From assembly GCA_019636275.1 (NCBI GenBank), contig JAHBXY010000054.1, forward strand, positions 1 through 51,442: a stretch of 51,442 nucleotides of DNA. The letters are read 5' to 3'. The notes under the pieces were generated by a model, which was not told where the DNA came from, did no database searches, and worked only from the letters and a program-made list of their open reading frames with translations. Positions 1-9,100 of the stretch are shown here, one piece after another. Origin of the DNA: Planctomycetota bacterium (GTDB lineage Bacteria > Planctomycetota > J058). The position numbers were made by a program, and so were the translations under genes. Within the stretch, counting starts at the first letter, position 1; each line of letters begins with the position of its first letter.

Positions 1-168
1 GCGGCGCTCGCCGCCGCGCTCGCCGCGCCCGCCCTCGACGACGAGGAGCGCGGCGCCGCCGCGCGGGAGCGCGAGCGCCTCCTGCGGCAGCTCGACCACG
101 CGCGGCGCGCCGAGCCCGCGTTCGCGGGGCTGCGCGGCGAGGCGGAGTTCGAGGCGCTGTTCCGGTAG
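1..168 (+). CDS. C-terminal end of a TPR-like protein (5' truncated)
   Basis: An open frame enters from the left edge and stops with TAG at 166-168. Its 55 visible residues are rich in Ala, Arg and Leu. They end in a helix-rich tail (PAFAGLRGEAEFEALFR) of the kind that closes many tetratricopeptide-repeat proteins, where a last helix pair is followed by a 'distance to next block, F.ALL' tail. No catalytic motif is visible. TPR proteins of this type often mediate protein-protein contacts and may be fused to Ser/Thr kinases in planctomycetes. The rest of the protein lies outside the window, so the family call is tentative. Confidence 0.5.
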   Translation, partial: AALAAALAAPALDDEERGAAARERERLLRQLDHARRAEPAFAGLRGEAEFEALFR

Positions 169-199
169 GGCCGAGGAGGAGAGGCTCGCCGCCGGCCCG

Positions 200-559
200 C
201 TACCCGTCCATGCGCTCCCGGGCCCGCGCCAGGGCCGGGCCGAGCTTCTCGGACCAGCCGGGCACCCGCCGCCCGAGGTCCTCGAGCTTGGCGCGGCAGG
301 CCGCGTCGAGGTCGACGCCGTAGCGCGTGGCCAGCTCGGCCGCGCACACGACGACATCGGCCAGCTCGCCCGCGAGCTGCTCGGGCGCGGGGGCGGCGCC
401 GTAGCACTCGCGCTCGAGGACCAGCTTGCACACCTCGCCCGCCTCCTCGGCGAGCGCGAGGGCCGCGCCCACGCGCGGGTGCGCGACCGGCGCCAGGAGC
501 GCCGCGACGCGCCGCTGCAGGGCGCCGAGGTCCATGGGCTGGCTCGCCGGCTCGCTCAC
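200..559 (-). CDS. MazG-like nucleotide pyrophosphohydrolase
   Basis: This 119-residue protein has the all-alpha NTP pyrophosphohydrolase pattern. A helix carries EEAGEV (about residues 38-43), followed by a second motif ELADVVV (about 65-71). The acidic residues of these EExx(E)/ExxD motifs bind Mg2+ in MazG and dUTPase-like enzymes. The family hydrolyses (d)NTPs to NMP and pyrophosphate and often acts in nucleotide-pool cleaning or stress responses. The start is GTG at 559, preceded by a good AGGAGG ribosome-binding site about 8 bases upstream. It lies 11 bases downstream of the receiver-ATPase gene on the same strand and is probably co-transcribed with it. The exact substrate cannot be read from the sequence. 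Confidence 0.8.
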   Translation of the reverse strand: MSEPASQPMDLGALQRRVAALLAPVAHPRVGAALALAEEAGEVCKLVLERECYGAAPAPEQLAGELADVVVCAAELATRYGVDLDAACRAKLEDLGRRVPGWSEKLGPALARARERMDG

Positions 560-570
560 GTCGCAGCCTC

Positions 571-1482
571 CTACTCGCGCGCCGTGCGCGGCGAGCCGCG
601 CCCGCGCAGGAGGACGACGCGGCGGCCGCCCTCCTCGAAGGTCACCTCGTCCATGAAGCTGCGCATGAGGAACAGCCCGCGCCCGAGGAGGCCGTCGCCC
701 GGCGCGCCGCGGCGGGCGAGGACGGCCGCCACGTCGAAGCCGGGGCCCTGGTCCTCGATGACCACCCGCAGGGCGGCCGGGTCGAGGTCGACGCCGACGC
801 GCACGACGCGCCGCTCGAACGGCGCCTCCTCGCGGCGCTTGCGGCAGAGCGCCTCGAGCGCCGCCCGGTCGGCCGGGAGGCGCCCCGAGAGCTCCAGGCT
901 GCCGTGGACGATCGCGTTGAGCAGCGCCTCCTGCAGGGCCACCTCGACGTGGATCAGGTCGTGCGTCTCGACGACCCCCATCTCGACCGCCCCCTGCGTC
1001 AGGTGCGGGAGGACGCGCGGCAGGGCGCCCGGGTCCGGGGGCAGCTCGAACAGCTTGCCCTGCTGGAGGAGGAACGCGTGCCCCTCCTCGCGACGGCGCC
1101 GGCCGCTCGCCAGCTCGAGGCTCTGCCGGACGACGTGCTCGAGCTCGGTGTTGCGGAAGGGCTTCCGCAGGTAGTTCGTGGCCCCGGCGCGCAGGGCCTC
1201 GACGGCCACGTCCTCGCGGCCGAGGCCGGTCATGATGACGACCGGCAGGGCGGGATGACGGCGGCGGATCGCCCGCGTGAGCTGCAGCCCGTCCATGTGG
1301 GGCATGTTGACGTCGGTGACGATCAGGTCGACGCCGTCGCCGGCGCGGAGGCGCTCGACGGCCTCCTCGCCGTCGGCGGCGAGGACCACCTCGTAGCGCC
1401 CCTCGAGGAACCTGGCGAGCAGGTCGCGCACCTGCGGGTTGTCGTCGACGAGTAGGATCTTGGGGCGCTCGTCGTCGACCAT
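571..1482 (-). CDS. Response regulator fused to an RsbW-like ATPase domain
   Basis: This 303-residue protein has two domains. Residues about 8-125 form a CheY-like receiver, with the acidic pair in LLVDDN, the phospho-acceptor Asp in LIVTDVNMPHMDG, and the conserved Lys in YLRKPF. Residues about 160-300 form a GHKL/HATPase domain: the N-box is in EALLNAIVHG, the G1 box is EDQGPGF, and the glycine-rich end is GLLGRGLFLMRSFMDEV. This matches the short anti-sigma-factor kinase (RsbW/SpoIIAB) type rather than a true sensor kinase, since no HisKA helix is seen. Such fusions are known in partner-switching control. The ATG at 1482 gives a clean start (MVDDERPK). The reading frame runs open far upstream, but that part looks non-coding. 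The next gene at 1537 is divergent. Confidence 0.85.
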   Translation of the reverse strand: MVDDERPKILLVDDNPQVRDLLARFLEGRYEVVLAADGEEAVERLRAGDGVDLIVTDVNMPHMDGLQLTRAIRRRHPALPVVIMTGLGREDVAVEALRAGATNYLRKPFRNTELEHVVRQSLELASGRRRREEGHAFLLQQGKLFELPPDPGALPRVLPHLTQGAVEMGVVETHDLIHVEVALQEALLNAIVHGSLELSGRLPADRAALEALCRKRREEAPFERRVVRVGVDLDPAALRVVIEDQGPGFDVAAVLARRGAPGDGLLGRGLFLMRSFMDEVTFEEGGRRVVLLRGRGSPRTARE

Positions 1483-1536
1483 GACCAGGTGGGTTGTGGC
1501 CGCGTCGGCCGGCATTTGCAAGCGGGTGCTTTCGAC

Positions 1537-2157
1537 ATGACCAGGCGCGCCACCCTTCCTCTCCTCGTCGCCTGCGCCCTGGCGCTCGCCGGCGGCCTGG
1601 CCGCGGCGCAGGACGGGCTCGAGCCGCCGCGGGTCCGCCGCGAGCGGGGCCTCGTGTTCAAGGCGCCCGAGGGCTGGCGGCCGACCGAGCCGATCGAGCC
1701 CGAGCGGGCCGCCTGGACGGTGCGCCCCGACCCGGAGGGCCCCCGCCTGCGGGTGACGCTCCTGCGGCACCGGGTGCGCCGCCCGCTGGCCGAGCGCGTG
1801 GCCACGTGGGCCGGTCACTTCGAGGGCGAGGACGGCGAGCCGCTCGCGGCCGACGCGGCCGAGCGCGAGGAGGTCGACCCGACCGAGGCCGACGGCGTGA
1901 CCGCCACGCTCGTGGCCCTGCGCGGGACCTTCTCGGGCCCGCTCGACACGGGCGAGGAGCGCCGCGCGCGGCCGGGCTGGGCCGCGTTGCACCTCGTCGT
2001 CGACGGCCCCGACGCGACCTGGGTCGCCAGCCTCGTCGGCCCGGCGGCGGTGGTCGACCGCTGCCGCGACGGCATGCGGGCCCTGGCCAGGGACGTGCGC
2101 GTGGGCCTGATCGACCCGGACGTCGAGCCGGACGACGGCGGGGACGAGCGACGCTGA
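1537..2157 (+). CDS. Secreted protein of unknown function
   Basis: This 206-residue protein begins MTRRATLPLLVACALALAGG, a typical Sec signal peptide (basic n-region, hydrophobic h-region) with a likely AxA-type cleavage site before QDGLE. The mature part is charged. It has a LVFKAPEGWRPTEP stretch followed by beta-rich segments, the pattern of small periplasmic proteins from planctomycetes that begin with 'F..P.GW'. I recognise no enzyme motif. I place the start at ATG 1537 rather than further upstream because the signal peptide begins there. Its TGA stop (2155-2157) is the first three bases of a dispersed repeat element. Confidence 0.6.
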   Translation: MTRRATLPLLVACALALAGGLAAAQDGLEPPRVRRERGLVFKAPEGWRPTEPIEPERAAWTVRPDPEGPRLRVTLLRHRVRRPLAERVATWAGHFEGEDGEPLAADAAEREEVDPTEADGVTATLVALRGTFSGPLDTGEERRARPGWAALHLVVDGPDATWVASLVGPAAVVDRCRDGMRALARDVRVGLIDPDVEPDDGGDERR

Positions 2158-2330
2158 GGTGTGCTCGACGGCTGCGGCCGACGATGCCGGCCGCGGCGGC
2201 GCGCGCGCGGGCTCGAAGTAAGTCGCTACGTCGTCGCCCGCGCGCATCGCCGCCGCGGCTCGGCCTCGTCGGCCTCGCCTCACGTGTTGCTCCGATCGAA
2301 GGCTGCACACCAGGACTCGGCAGCGAGGAG
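2155..2330 (+). repeat. Dispersed 3'-end repeat element, copy R1
   Basis: Starting at the stop codon of the preceding gene, the sequence reads TGAGGTGTGCTCGACGG. It then runs through a GC-rich fold (GATGCCGGCCGCGGCGG) and closes with CACGTGTTGCTCCGATCGAAGG. Related sequences occur at 9378-9431, 9466-9740, 25023-25095, 27885-28080 and 28856-29098. This copy lacks the long middle module seen at 9466-9740. No ORF in it looks real. Confidence 0.7.
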
Positions 2331-2340
2331 CGGAGGCTTC

Positions 2341-3054
2341 ATGCGCTCTGAGCGGCCGGAGGGCGCCGGGGCGCTGCGCTGGACCGGCGCGCCCCGGTCG
2401 CGCGCCGACGTGGCGGTCTACGGGGTCGTCGCGGCGCTGATCGTGCTGGCGCTCGCAGGGCCGCCGCTGGCCGGGGCGCTCGACCCGCGGCTGCCGGTGT
2501 CGGTGGTGTACCACGAGGTCAAGCTGATCTCGACGATCGGCTCGGAGCCTCGACGCGACCCGTGGGGGACGTCGTTCATCCACACCGCCGACGGCCGCGT
2601 CTGGAGCCTCGGCCCCAACCGCCTCGACGACGGCGGCCGCGGCGACGACATCCTCGTCCTGGACGATCGCTCCGCCTGGCTCCAGCTCTACACCGGCGGC
2701 GCCGAGGGCCTCTTCGGCCTCGCCGTGCTCCTGGCGCTCCTGTGGGAGCTCCTGCGCGCGCTGTCCGAGCGGCTCCGGGCCCCGCGCGGACCCCTGCCGG
2801 CCGAGGCGGGTCAGGCCGCGGCGCTGGCCCTGCTCGTCGCCCCGGTCGTGGGTGTGGGCCTCCTCATCGTCTCGCACCTCCTCCCGGGCCAGGCCCTGAC
2901 CGACCTGGGCGAGGCCCTCCGCGGCGCCATGCTGGTCCCCTGGGAGCTGGCCCTCGCCGCCACCGTCTACCTGCTCACGGCCGCGGTGCTCCTGGGGATA
3001 CGGCTCCGCGCGCCGGAGGCGGCCGAGTCCGCCGGAGACGGGGGGCAAAGTTGA
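2341..3054 (+). CDS. Polytopic membrane protein with a pseudopilin-like motif
   Basis: This 237-residue protein starts at ATG 2341 behind a clear GGAGG site. A first membrane helix (about residues 26-46) is followed by an exported-type segment containing DPWGTSFIH, then SLGPNRLDDGGRGDDI. These resemble the calcium-binding C-terminal motif of GspG/type IV pseudopilins (DPWG...SLG...G.DDI). Three more hydrophobic helices follow (about 118-137, 155-180 and 195-220), with the acidic tail outside the membrane. The full architecture is not a pilin, and no prepilin peptidase site is visible. It could be a planctomycete membrane protein sharing only this motif. Function is unknown. Confidence 0.55.
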   Translation: MRSERPEGAGALRWTGAPRSRADVAVYGVVAALIVLALAGPPLAGALDPRLPVSVVYHEVKLISTIGSEPRRDPWGTSFIHTADGRVWSLGPNRLDDGGRGDDILVLDDRSAWLQLYTGGAEGLFGLAVLLALLWELLRALSERLRAPRGPLPAEAGQAAALALLVAPVVGVGLLIVSHLLPGQALTDLGEALRGAMLVPWELALAATVYLLTAAVLLGIRLRAPEAAESAGDGGQS

Positions 3055-3093
3055 CGGCGGTCGCCGGCCGATAGGCGGGGTGAGAGGTCACCC

Positions 3094-3573
3094 ATGAGCG
3101 CGAACGCCACGATCCTGCGCCTGCCCGCCGCCCGCACGACCACGACGCGCCGCACGAAGAACGACGTGAACCCGCCGCGCAAGACGAGCGAGTCGGGGCG
3201 CAAGCTGCGCCTGGTGACCGGCGTGACCAAGGACCAGGACGGCATGGCCACCGACTACTCGGTGCGCCTGGCGCCGGGGGCGATCGCCCGCATCAAGCTG
3301 AGCGAGGTGGCGCCCGGCCACTCGTGGATCGACTGGGTCTACGTCCCGCCGGACTGGCGCGACCTGGGCCTCGGCGGCCAGCTCATGCGCCGCGTCCTCG
3401 AGGACGCCGACCGCCACGGCGTGCGCCTCTCGCTCGAGGCGCGCGCCTGCGGCGACACCGACCAGGCCGCGCTCGAGCGCTGGTACCAGGGCCTGGGCTT
3501 CGTCCGCTCCGGCCGCCGCGGGACCTTCGGCCCGATCCTCGTCCGGCCCGTGGCCCGCGCCCGCGCCGCGTAG
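3094..3573 (+). CDS. GNAT-family N-acetyltransferase
   Basis: This 159-residue protein starts at ATG 3094 with a GAGAGGT site. The first 45 residues are basic and probably disordered. The core has the GNAT motif A: VYVPPDWRDLGLGGQLM followed by a helix, where R/Q-x-x-G-x-G/A binds the acetyl-CoA pyrophosphate. A later LERWYQGLGFVRSGRRG segment is the usual C-terminal 'Y..xGF' strand-helix. The family transfers acetyl groups from acetyl-CoA to amines; the substrate is unknown. It stands alone between a membrane-protein gene and a convergent acyl-CoA dehydrogenase. Confidence 0.8.
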   Translation: MSANATILRLPAARTTTTRRTKNDVNPPRKTSESGRKLRLVTGVTKDQDGMATDYSVRLAPGAIARIKLSEVAPGHSWIDWVYVPPDWRDLGLGGQLMRRVLEDADRHGVRLSLEARACGDTDQAALERWYQGLGFVRSGRRGTFGPILVRPVARARAA

Positions 3574-3836
3574 CGCCGGCGGGCTTACAACCCAGCGCGC
3601 TCACCACCGACGGAGGCAGGATCCAGAGGACGGGTGAACCACCCGCCCTCTGCTCCCTCTGCTCCCCTGTCGTGAGCACTTCTTCAGCGCCCTGAGGTCC
3701 GAGAGAGACCTTCCTTCCCCACCGGCCGCTCGTCCCGACCCGCCAGAGCGAGCGATGGGGACGGGCGGAGCGGGACGGTTCGTGCCAGTCCGGGACTCAC
3801 GCCAGTCGCCCGCCCCTCGCGAGCGCATCACTCAGC
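3574..3836. other. Convergent intergenic region
   Basis: This stretch separates the GNAT gene from the acyl-CoA dehydrogenase gene, which converge. It contains the GAGCAGAGG-type repeat at 3642-3665 and no convincing ORF. A purine-rich core and several short inverted repeats are visible, but I see no clean terminator with a T run. Confidence 0.6.
3642..3665 (-). repeat. GAGCAGAGG-type dispersed repeat, copy 1
   Basis: On the minus strand the sequence begins GGAGCAGAGGGAGCAG and continues as AGGGCGGG. The same 24 bases occur on the plus strand at 36171-36194. On both sides a GGTTCACC or similar is nearby. It resembles the 'CACAGAGG..CAGAGG' short repeats scattered through many environmental bacterial genomes. 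Confidence 0.75.
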
Positions 3837-5663
3837 TCAGAGCGCCGCGCGCAGCGCCGACCGGTCGGCCGCCGTGGCCTGCGCCGCGCGCCACGCGTTC
3901 TCCGGCAGGAGCTGGCTGACGTAGAAGCGGGCCGTCTCCACCTTGCTCGCGTAGAACGCCGACTCCGCGTTGTCGCCCGCCCAGCCGGCGCGCGCCTCGG
4001 GGTCGGTCGGCGCGCCGAGCGCCGCGAGGCGCTCCTCGGCCAGCAGCGCCTGCTGCATGAGGTAGTAGCCGCCCACGAGGTTGCCCACGAGCGACAGGAA
4101 CGGGGTCGCCCCCAGGGCCGCGCCGAGGAGGTCCTCCTTGGCGATCTGCTTGCCGAGGTGCAGGGCCGCCTTGCCGACCTCGTCGGCGCGCCGCTCGAGC
4201 TCGGCCAGCTCGCCGTCGAGCGCGCCGCCCGCCTTGCCCTTGCTGCCGCGGGCCAGCGCCACGACGTCGCCCAGGAGCTCCTTGAGCGCGGCGCCCTGGT
4301 CGCGGGCCACCTTGCGGAACAGGAGGTCGATCGCCTGGATCCCGTTGGTGCCCTCGTAGACGCACGCGATGCGCGCGTCGCGCACGAGCTGCTCGACGCC
4401 GTACTCCTTGATGTAGCCGTAGCCGCCGAACACCTGCATGGCCGTCGAGCAGGCCTGGAAGCCGATCTCGCTGCCCCAGGCCTTGCAGATCGGCGTGAGG
4501 AGCGCGACGCGGCGGGCGATGCGCGCCTTCGCCTCGCCCTCGGCCCGTTGCTCCTCGTCGAGGAGCAGGCCGGTGTGCAGGAGGAGCGCCCGGGCCGCCT
4601 CGCCCTGCGCCTTGACCGTCAGGAGCATGCGCCGGACGTCCGGGTGCTCGATGATCGCGACCTTCTCCTCGGTGATGCTCTTGCCCTGGGCGATCGACGA
4701 GCCCTGGTGGCGCTGCTTGGCGTAGCGGAGCGCCAGGCCGTAGGCCGTGGCCGCGAGCGCCTGCCCCTGCTGGCCGACGACGATGCGCTCCTCGTTCATG
4801 ATCTCGAACATGATCGAGATCCCCTCGCGGCGCTTGCCGATGAGGTAGCCCTCGCACCCGCCGTTCTCGCCGAACTTCATGGTCGTCGTGACCGACCCGT
4901 GGATGCCCATCTTCTCCTCGATCCCCGAGCAGAAGACGTCGTTCTTGACCGTGGGCTTGCCGTCCGCGTCGAGGCGGTACTTGGGCACGATGAAGATCGA
5001 CAGGCCCTTCACGCCGGGGCCGTCCTCGTCCACGCGCGCGAGCACGATGTGGACGTGGTTGTCCGTCATGTCGTGCTCGCCCGAGGTGATGAACACCTTC
5101 TCGCCCTGGATGGCGTAGCGGTCGCCCTCGATGTGCACGGCGCGCGTGCGCGAGGCGCCGACGTCGGAGCCGGCGTTGCTCTCGGTCAGGCACATGGTCC
5201 CCTGCCACTCGGCCGAGATGAGCGGCCGAGCCCAGGTCTGCTTCTGCTCGTCGCTGGCGCGGCGCAGGAGCATGTTGGCGCAGGCGCGCGTCAGGCCGGT
5301 GTAGTTGTGGAACGCGCAGCAGGTGGCGATGATGAGCTCGTCGATCGCCGTGACGAGCACCTGCGGCAGGTCCTGCCCGCCGTGGTCCGACGGCGCGCCC
5401 ATGCCGCCCCAGCCGCCCTCGCGCCACTGGTCGAGCGCCTCGCGGTAGCCCCTGGCGGTCGTGACCGTCCCGTCGGGGTTGCGCCGGCAGCCCTGCTTGT
5501 CGCCGGGCGCGTTGATCGGCGCCAGGAAGCCGCCGACGAAGGTCGCGCCGGCGTCGAGGAAGGCGTCCATCGTGTCCCGGTCGAGGCCGACCGCCTCGTG
5601 CGCCTTGAGGTGCTCGAAGAGGACGAACCGCAGGTCGCGGAGCTGGAGGGGGGTGTCGGACAT
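3837..5663 (-). CDS. Acyl-CoA dehydrogenase, long form (DmdC-like)
   Basis: This 608-residue FAD-dependent dehydrogenase introduces an alpha-beta double bond into an acyl-CoA. Visible motifs include MCLTESNAGSDVG (FAD/substrate loop), GEKVFITSGEHD, a central NEERIVVGQQG segment, and the C-terminal YEGTNGIQAIDL. The Glu of YEGTN, near residue 438, is at the position of the catalytic base of this family. The length exceeds the usual 380-residue form. The extra C-terminal helical domain and overall pattern match the DmdC/AcdA-like group (3-methylmercaptopropionyl-CoA dehydrogenase and relatives). The exact acyl substrate is not determinable. The start is ATG 5663 with a strong GGGAGG site. The gene stands alone. 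Confidence 0.9.
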   Translation of the reverse strand: MSDTPLQLRDLRFVLFEHLKAHEAVGLDRDTMDAFLDAGATFVGGFLAPINAPGDKQGCRRNPDGTVTTARGYREALDQWREGGWGGMGAPSDHGGQDLPQVLVTAIDELIIATCCAFHNYTGLTRACANMLLRRASDEQKQTWARPLISAEWQGTMCLTESNAGSDVGASRTRAVHIEGDRYAIQGEKVFITSGEHDMTDNHVHIVLARVDEDGPGVKGLSIFIVPKYRLDADGKPTVKNDVFCSGIEEKMGIHGSVTTTMKFGENGGCEGYLIGKRREGISIMFEIMNEERIVVGQQGQALAATAYGLALRYAKQRHQGSSIAQGKSITEEKVAIIEHPDVRRMLLTVKAQGEAARALLLHTGLLLDEEQRAEGEAKARIARRVALLTPICKAWGSEIGFQACSTAMQVFGGYGYIKEYGVEQLVRDARIACVYEGTNGIQAIDLLFRKVARDQGAALKELLGDVVALARGSKGKAGGALDGELAELERRADEVGKAALHLGKQIAKEDLLGAALGATPFLSLVGNLVGGYYLMQQALLAEERLAALGAPTDPEARAGWAGDNAESAFYASKVETARFYVSQLLPENAWRAAQATAADRSALRAAL

Positions 5664-5736
5664 GGCTTCCTCCCGGGGTTGGGGGTCAGACTCTACCCGA
5701 GCCCGGCGAGGCGGAGGAGGGACACGCGGCGCGTCG

Positions 5737-6108
5737 TCAGCCCGGCGCGCCGTTCCCCGTCCAGCGGCGCACCTCGCTCAGGAGCACGTCGAGGTCGACG
5801 GGCTTCTTGAGGAGGGAGCGCACGTGGAGCCCCCCGCTCTCGGCCGCGCCCGTGAGGACGATGACCGGCAGGCCGCTGAGCGCCGGGCGGCGCGTCAGCT
5901 CCTGGACGAACTCCCAGCCGTTCATCGTCGGCATCATGAGGTCGAGCAGCACGACCGCCGGCACGTGCCCCTGGTCCAGCCAGCCCAGCGCCTCGCGGGC
6001 GTCGCCGAAGGACACGACGTCGAGGCCGTCGAGCGTCAGGACGCCGCTGAGCGCCTCGCGGATGTCGGCGTCGTCGTCGACGATCAGGACCTCGCTCGCG
6101 GCGGTCAC
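5737..6108 (-). CDS. Single-domain response regulator
   Basis: This 123-residue CheY-like receiver has the acidic residues in LIVDDDADI, the phospho-acceptor Asp in VVLLDLMMPTMNG, the Thr in IVLTGA, and the Lys in LLKKPVD. No output domain follows, so it probably works through protein contacts or as a phosphate intermediate. It starts with GTG at 6108, and its GTGA overlaps the stop of the kinase gene (6105-6107). The two are therefore translationally coupled and very probably form one two-component system. Confidence 0.9.
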   Translation of the reverse strand: MTAASEVLIVDDDADIREALSGVLTLDGLDVVSFGDAREALGWLDQGHVPAVVLLDLMMPTMNGWEFVQELTRRPALSGLPVIVLTGAAESGGLHVRSLLKKPVDLDVLLSEVRRWTGNGAPG

Positions 6109-9100
6109 GGCGGCGCCCCCGCGCCGCGCAGGGGCAGCTCCACCGTGAAGGTGGCCCCCGCCCCCGGAGCGCTGGCGACGTGGATGGCGCCGCCGAGCGC
6201 CTCGACGATCTGCCGCGAGATGAACAGCCCCAGGCCCAGCCCGCCGTAGTGCCGGGCCGAGACGCCCCGCTTGAAGCGCTGGAAGATCTGCCCCTGCGTG
6301 CCCGGGTCCATGCCGATCCCGCGGTCGCGCACGCTCAGGCGCGCCCGGCGGGCGTCCGCCTCGACCGTCACGTCGACCGGGCGGCCGGCGCCGTACTTGA
6401 TCGCGTTGGAGAGCAGGTTGGCCACGACCTGCTCGAGCCGCCCTCGGTCCCAGCGGCCGACGACCGGGCCCGGGGCGTGCAGCGTCACGGCGACGCCCGC
6501 GGCCGTCGCCTCGCCGGCGAAGAGCTCGAGCACGTCGCGCGCGACCAGGGTCAGGTCCACGGGCTCGAGCTCGAGGTGCAGCTTCCCGGCGGCCAGGCGC
6601 GTCACGTCGAGGAGCGCGTCGACGAGCCGCGAGAGGCGCCGCTGCTGGCGGGCGAGCGTCTGCAGGGCGCGGTCGAGCGCCTCGGGGCGCGCGCGCGCCA
6701 GCCCGCCGGCGCGCCGGGCCTGCACCTGCAGGCCCTGGACGATGAGCCCGAGCGACTGCAGCGGCGTGCGCAGCTCGTGCGAGGCGACCGAGAGGAACTC
6801 GTCGCGCTGGCGGATCGCCTCCTCGGCGGCGCGCACGTGCCGCGCCGCGGCCACGGCGAGCCCGGCGCGCTCGCCCAGGTCCTCGAGGACCCGCAGGTCC
6901 TCCTCGGTCCAGGCGGCGCGCGCCGCCGCCAGCGTGCCCAGGACGAGGCCCCGGGCGACGAGCGGCACGACCGCCGCCTGGTGCTCGCCGTGGCGGACCA
7001 GCGCGCCGCGCCCGGCGCGCGTCACCTCGACCCAGGCGGGGTCGTCGCGGCGCGCCCGCTCGGCCAGGGCCCAGGCGCGCGGGCCGTCGGGGGCCGCCTC
7101 GACCCGCTCGGGGGCCTCGCCGCCCTCGCCGTCGACGAGGACCGCGCAGTCGGCGCCGAGGGCCAGGGCCACGCCCTCGGCCAGCGCCCGGACCAGGGCC
7201 GGGACCGCGAGCTGCGCGGCGTCGAGGGCCCGCGAGACGCCCGCCACGACCTCGAGCCGTGCGGCGTGCGCGGCCAGCGCCTCCTCCGCCCGGCGGCGGG
7301 CGGTGACGTCGACGTCCATGCAGGTGAACTCGGTGCTCCCGGCCTGCCCCGGGACCGGGAAGATCGTCGAGAGCACGATCGACTCGCGGCCGTCGCGGCC
7401 GCGGACCGGCCACTCCGCCGGGCCGACAGGCCGGCCGGTCGCCGCGATGTGCGCCAGGCGCCGCCGGAACTCCACGGCGCCGTCGGGCCCGAGGAGGCCC
7501 ACCTCGTCGAGCGTCCGGCCGACCGCGGCGGCGGCGGGGAAGCCGTAGAGGGCCTCCGACGCGGGGTTCCACGCCAGCACGCGCCCGGCCGCGTCGTAGC
7601 GCTGGATGGCCACGTTCGGCGTGTTCTCCACCATGGCCCGCAGCGTGGCCTCGCCGGCGGCCAGGCGCTCCTCGGCCAGGCGCTGGGCGGTGATGTCGAC
7701 CATCACGCCGCGGAGGTGCGTGACCTCTCCGCGCGCGTCGCGGACGAGGCTCACGTGGTCCTCGAGGCGCCGGACGCCCCCGTCGGCCGCGCGGACGCGG
7801 TACTCGAAGCGCCGCGGGCCGTCGTCGGGCCAGGGCTGGCGGCAGCCCTCCTCGAGGGCGCGCCGGTAGTCGTCGGGGTCGGTGACCTCCCGCCAGAAGC
7901 CCGGCTGGAGCCAACGCGCGAGGGGGTAGCCGAGGATGATCGGCCCCCCGTCGCTGACGTACTCGAAGTCCTCGCAGTCGTGCGCCCGCAGCCAGAGGAT
8001 CGCGTCCACGCCGTCGATCATCGCGCGCATCCAGCGCTCGGCCTCCTCGGCCCGGGCGCGCGCCTCGCGCTCGGTGACGAGCAGGCGGTCGCGCTCGGCC
8101 TCCACCCGCCGGCGCCCGGACACGTCGCGGAAGCTCCACACGCGCCCGACGACCCCGTCGAGCCGCTGCGGCCGGGAGTAGCGCTCGAAGACGCGGCCGT
8201 CGCGCAGCTCGATCACGTCGTGGCCCTCGTCCTCGGGGCGCTCGTAGAGGGCGCGGACGCGGGCCAGGAAGGCTGCGGGGTCGGCGAGCTGGTCGAGGAC
8301 GGCGTCGAGGGCGGCCGCGTCGTCGCCCGTGTGCAGCACCTCGGGCGGGAGGCGCCAGAGCTCGGCGAAGCGCTGGTTGTAGGTGACGATCCGCCCGCGC
8401 AGGTCGACGACGAGGATCCCGTCCTGCGTGCTCTCGAGCGTGGCCAGCAGGAGCGACAGGAGCGCGCGGGCGTCGCTCACGTCGACGCCGAGGCCGACGC
8501 AGCCGACCACGCGCCCGCGCTCGTCGGCGATCGGGGCCACGTGCGCCTCGAGCTCGTGCCCGCGCCAGGTGAGGGCGCGGCGGCTCACCTGCCCCTGCAG
8601 CGCCGCGCGGTGGGCCTCGACGGCGCCGGGGCCCACCTCGTGCAGGACCTCGTCGAGCCGCACCCCGAGCAGGTCGCTGAAGTCGGCGGCCACGCGGCCG
8701 GCCAGGGCCGTCACGCGCAGCTCGCGGTCGACGGTCCACAGGGCGCACGGGAGCTGCTCGGCCAGGCGGGCGGCCTGCTCCCCCTCGCGCGTGATCGCCT
8801 CGACGCCGACCCCGACCGCGCCGCGGACCTCGCCCTGCGGCCCGCGGAGCGGCCGCCAGCGGAGCTCGAGCGCGCCCGCCGCGACGGAGCAGGCGCCGCC
8901 GCCCTCGTCACCGGCCAGCGCGCGGCGCACATGATCGAGGAGGACGGGCTCGTCGCGCAGGGCGTCGAACACGAAGCGCCCCACGGCCTCCGCGTTGAGG
9001 CCGAGGCGCTGCCGCTCGCGCCCCTCGATCAGCGTCAGCCGCCCGCGCGCGTCCGTCGCCAGGACGACCACCGGCGCCTCGTCGAGGGCCAGGCGCAGCC

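Noticed and set aside
5737..8748. A 1003-residue fusion of non-homologous sequence to the receiver domain
   Set aside because: The first part is a shadow of the kinase gene in another frame; the receiver starts at GTG 6108 and overlaps the kinase stop by four bases.
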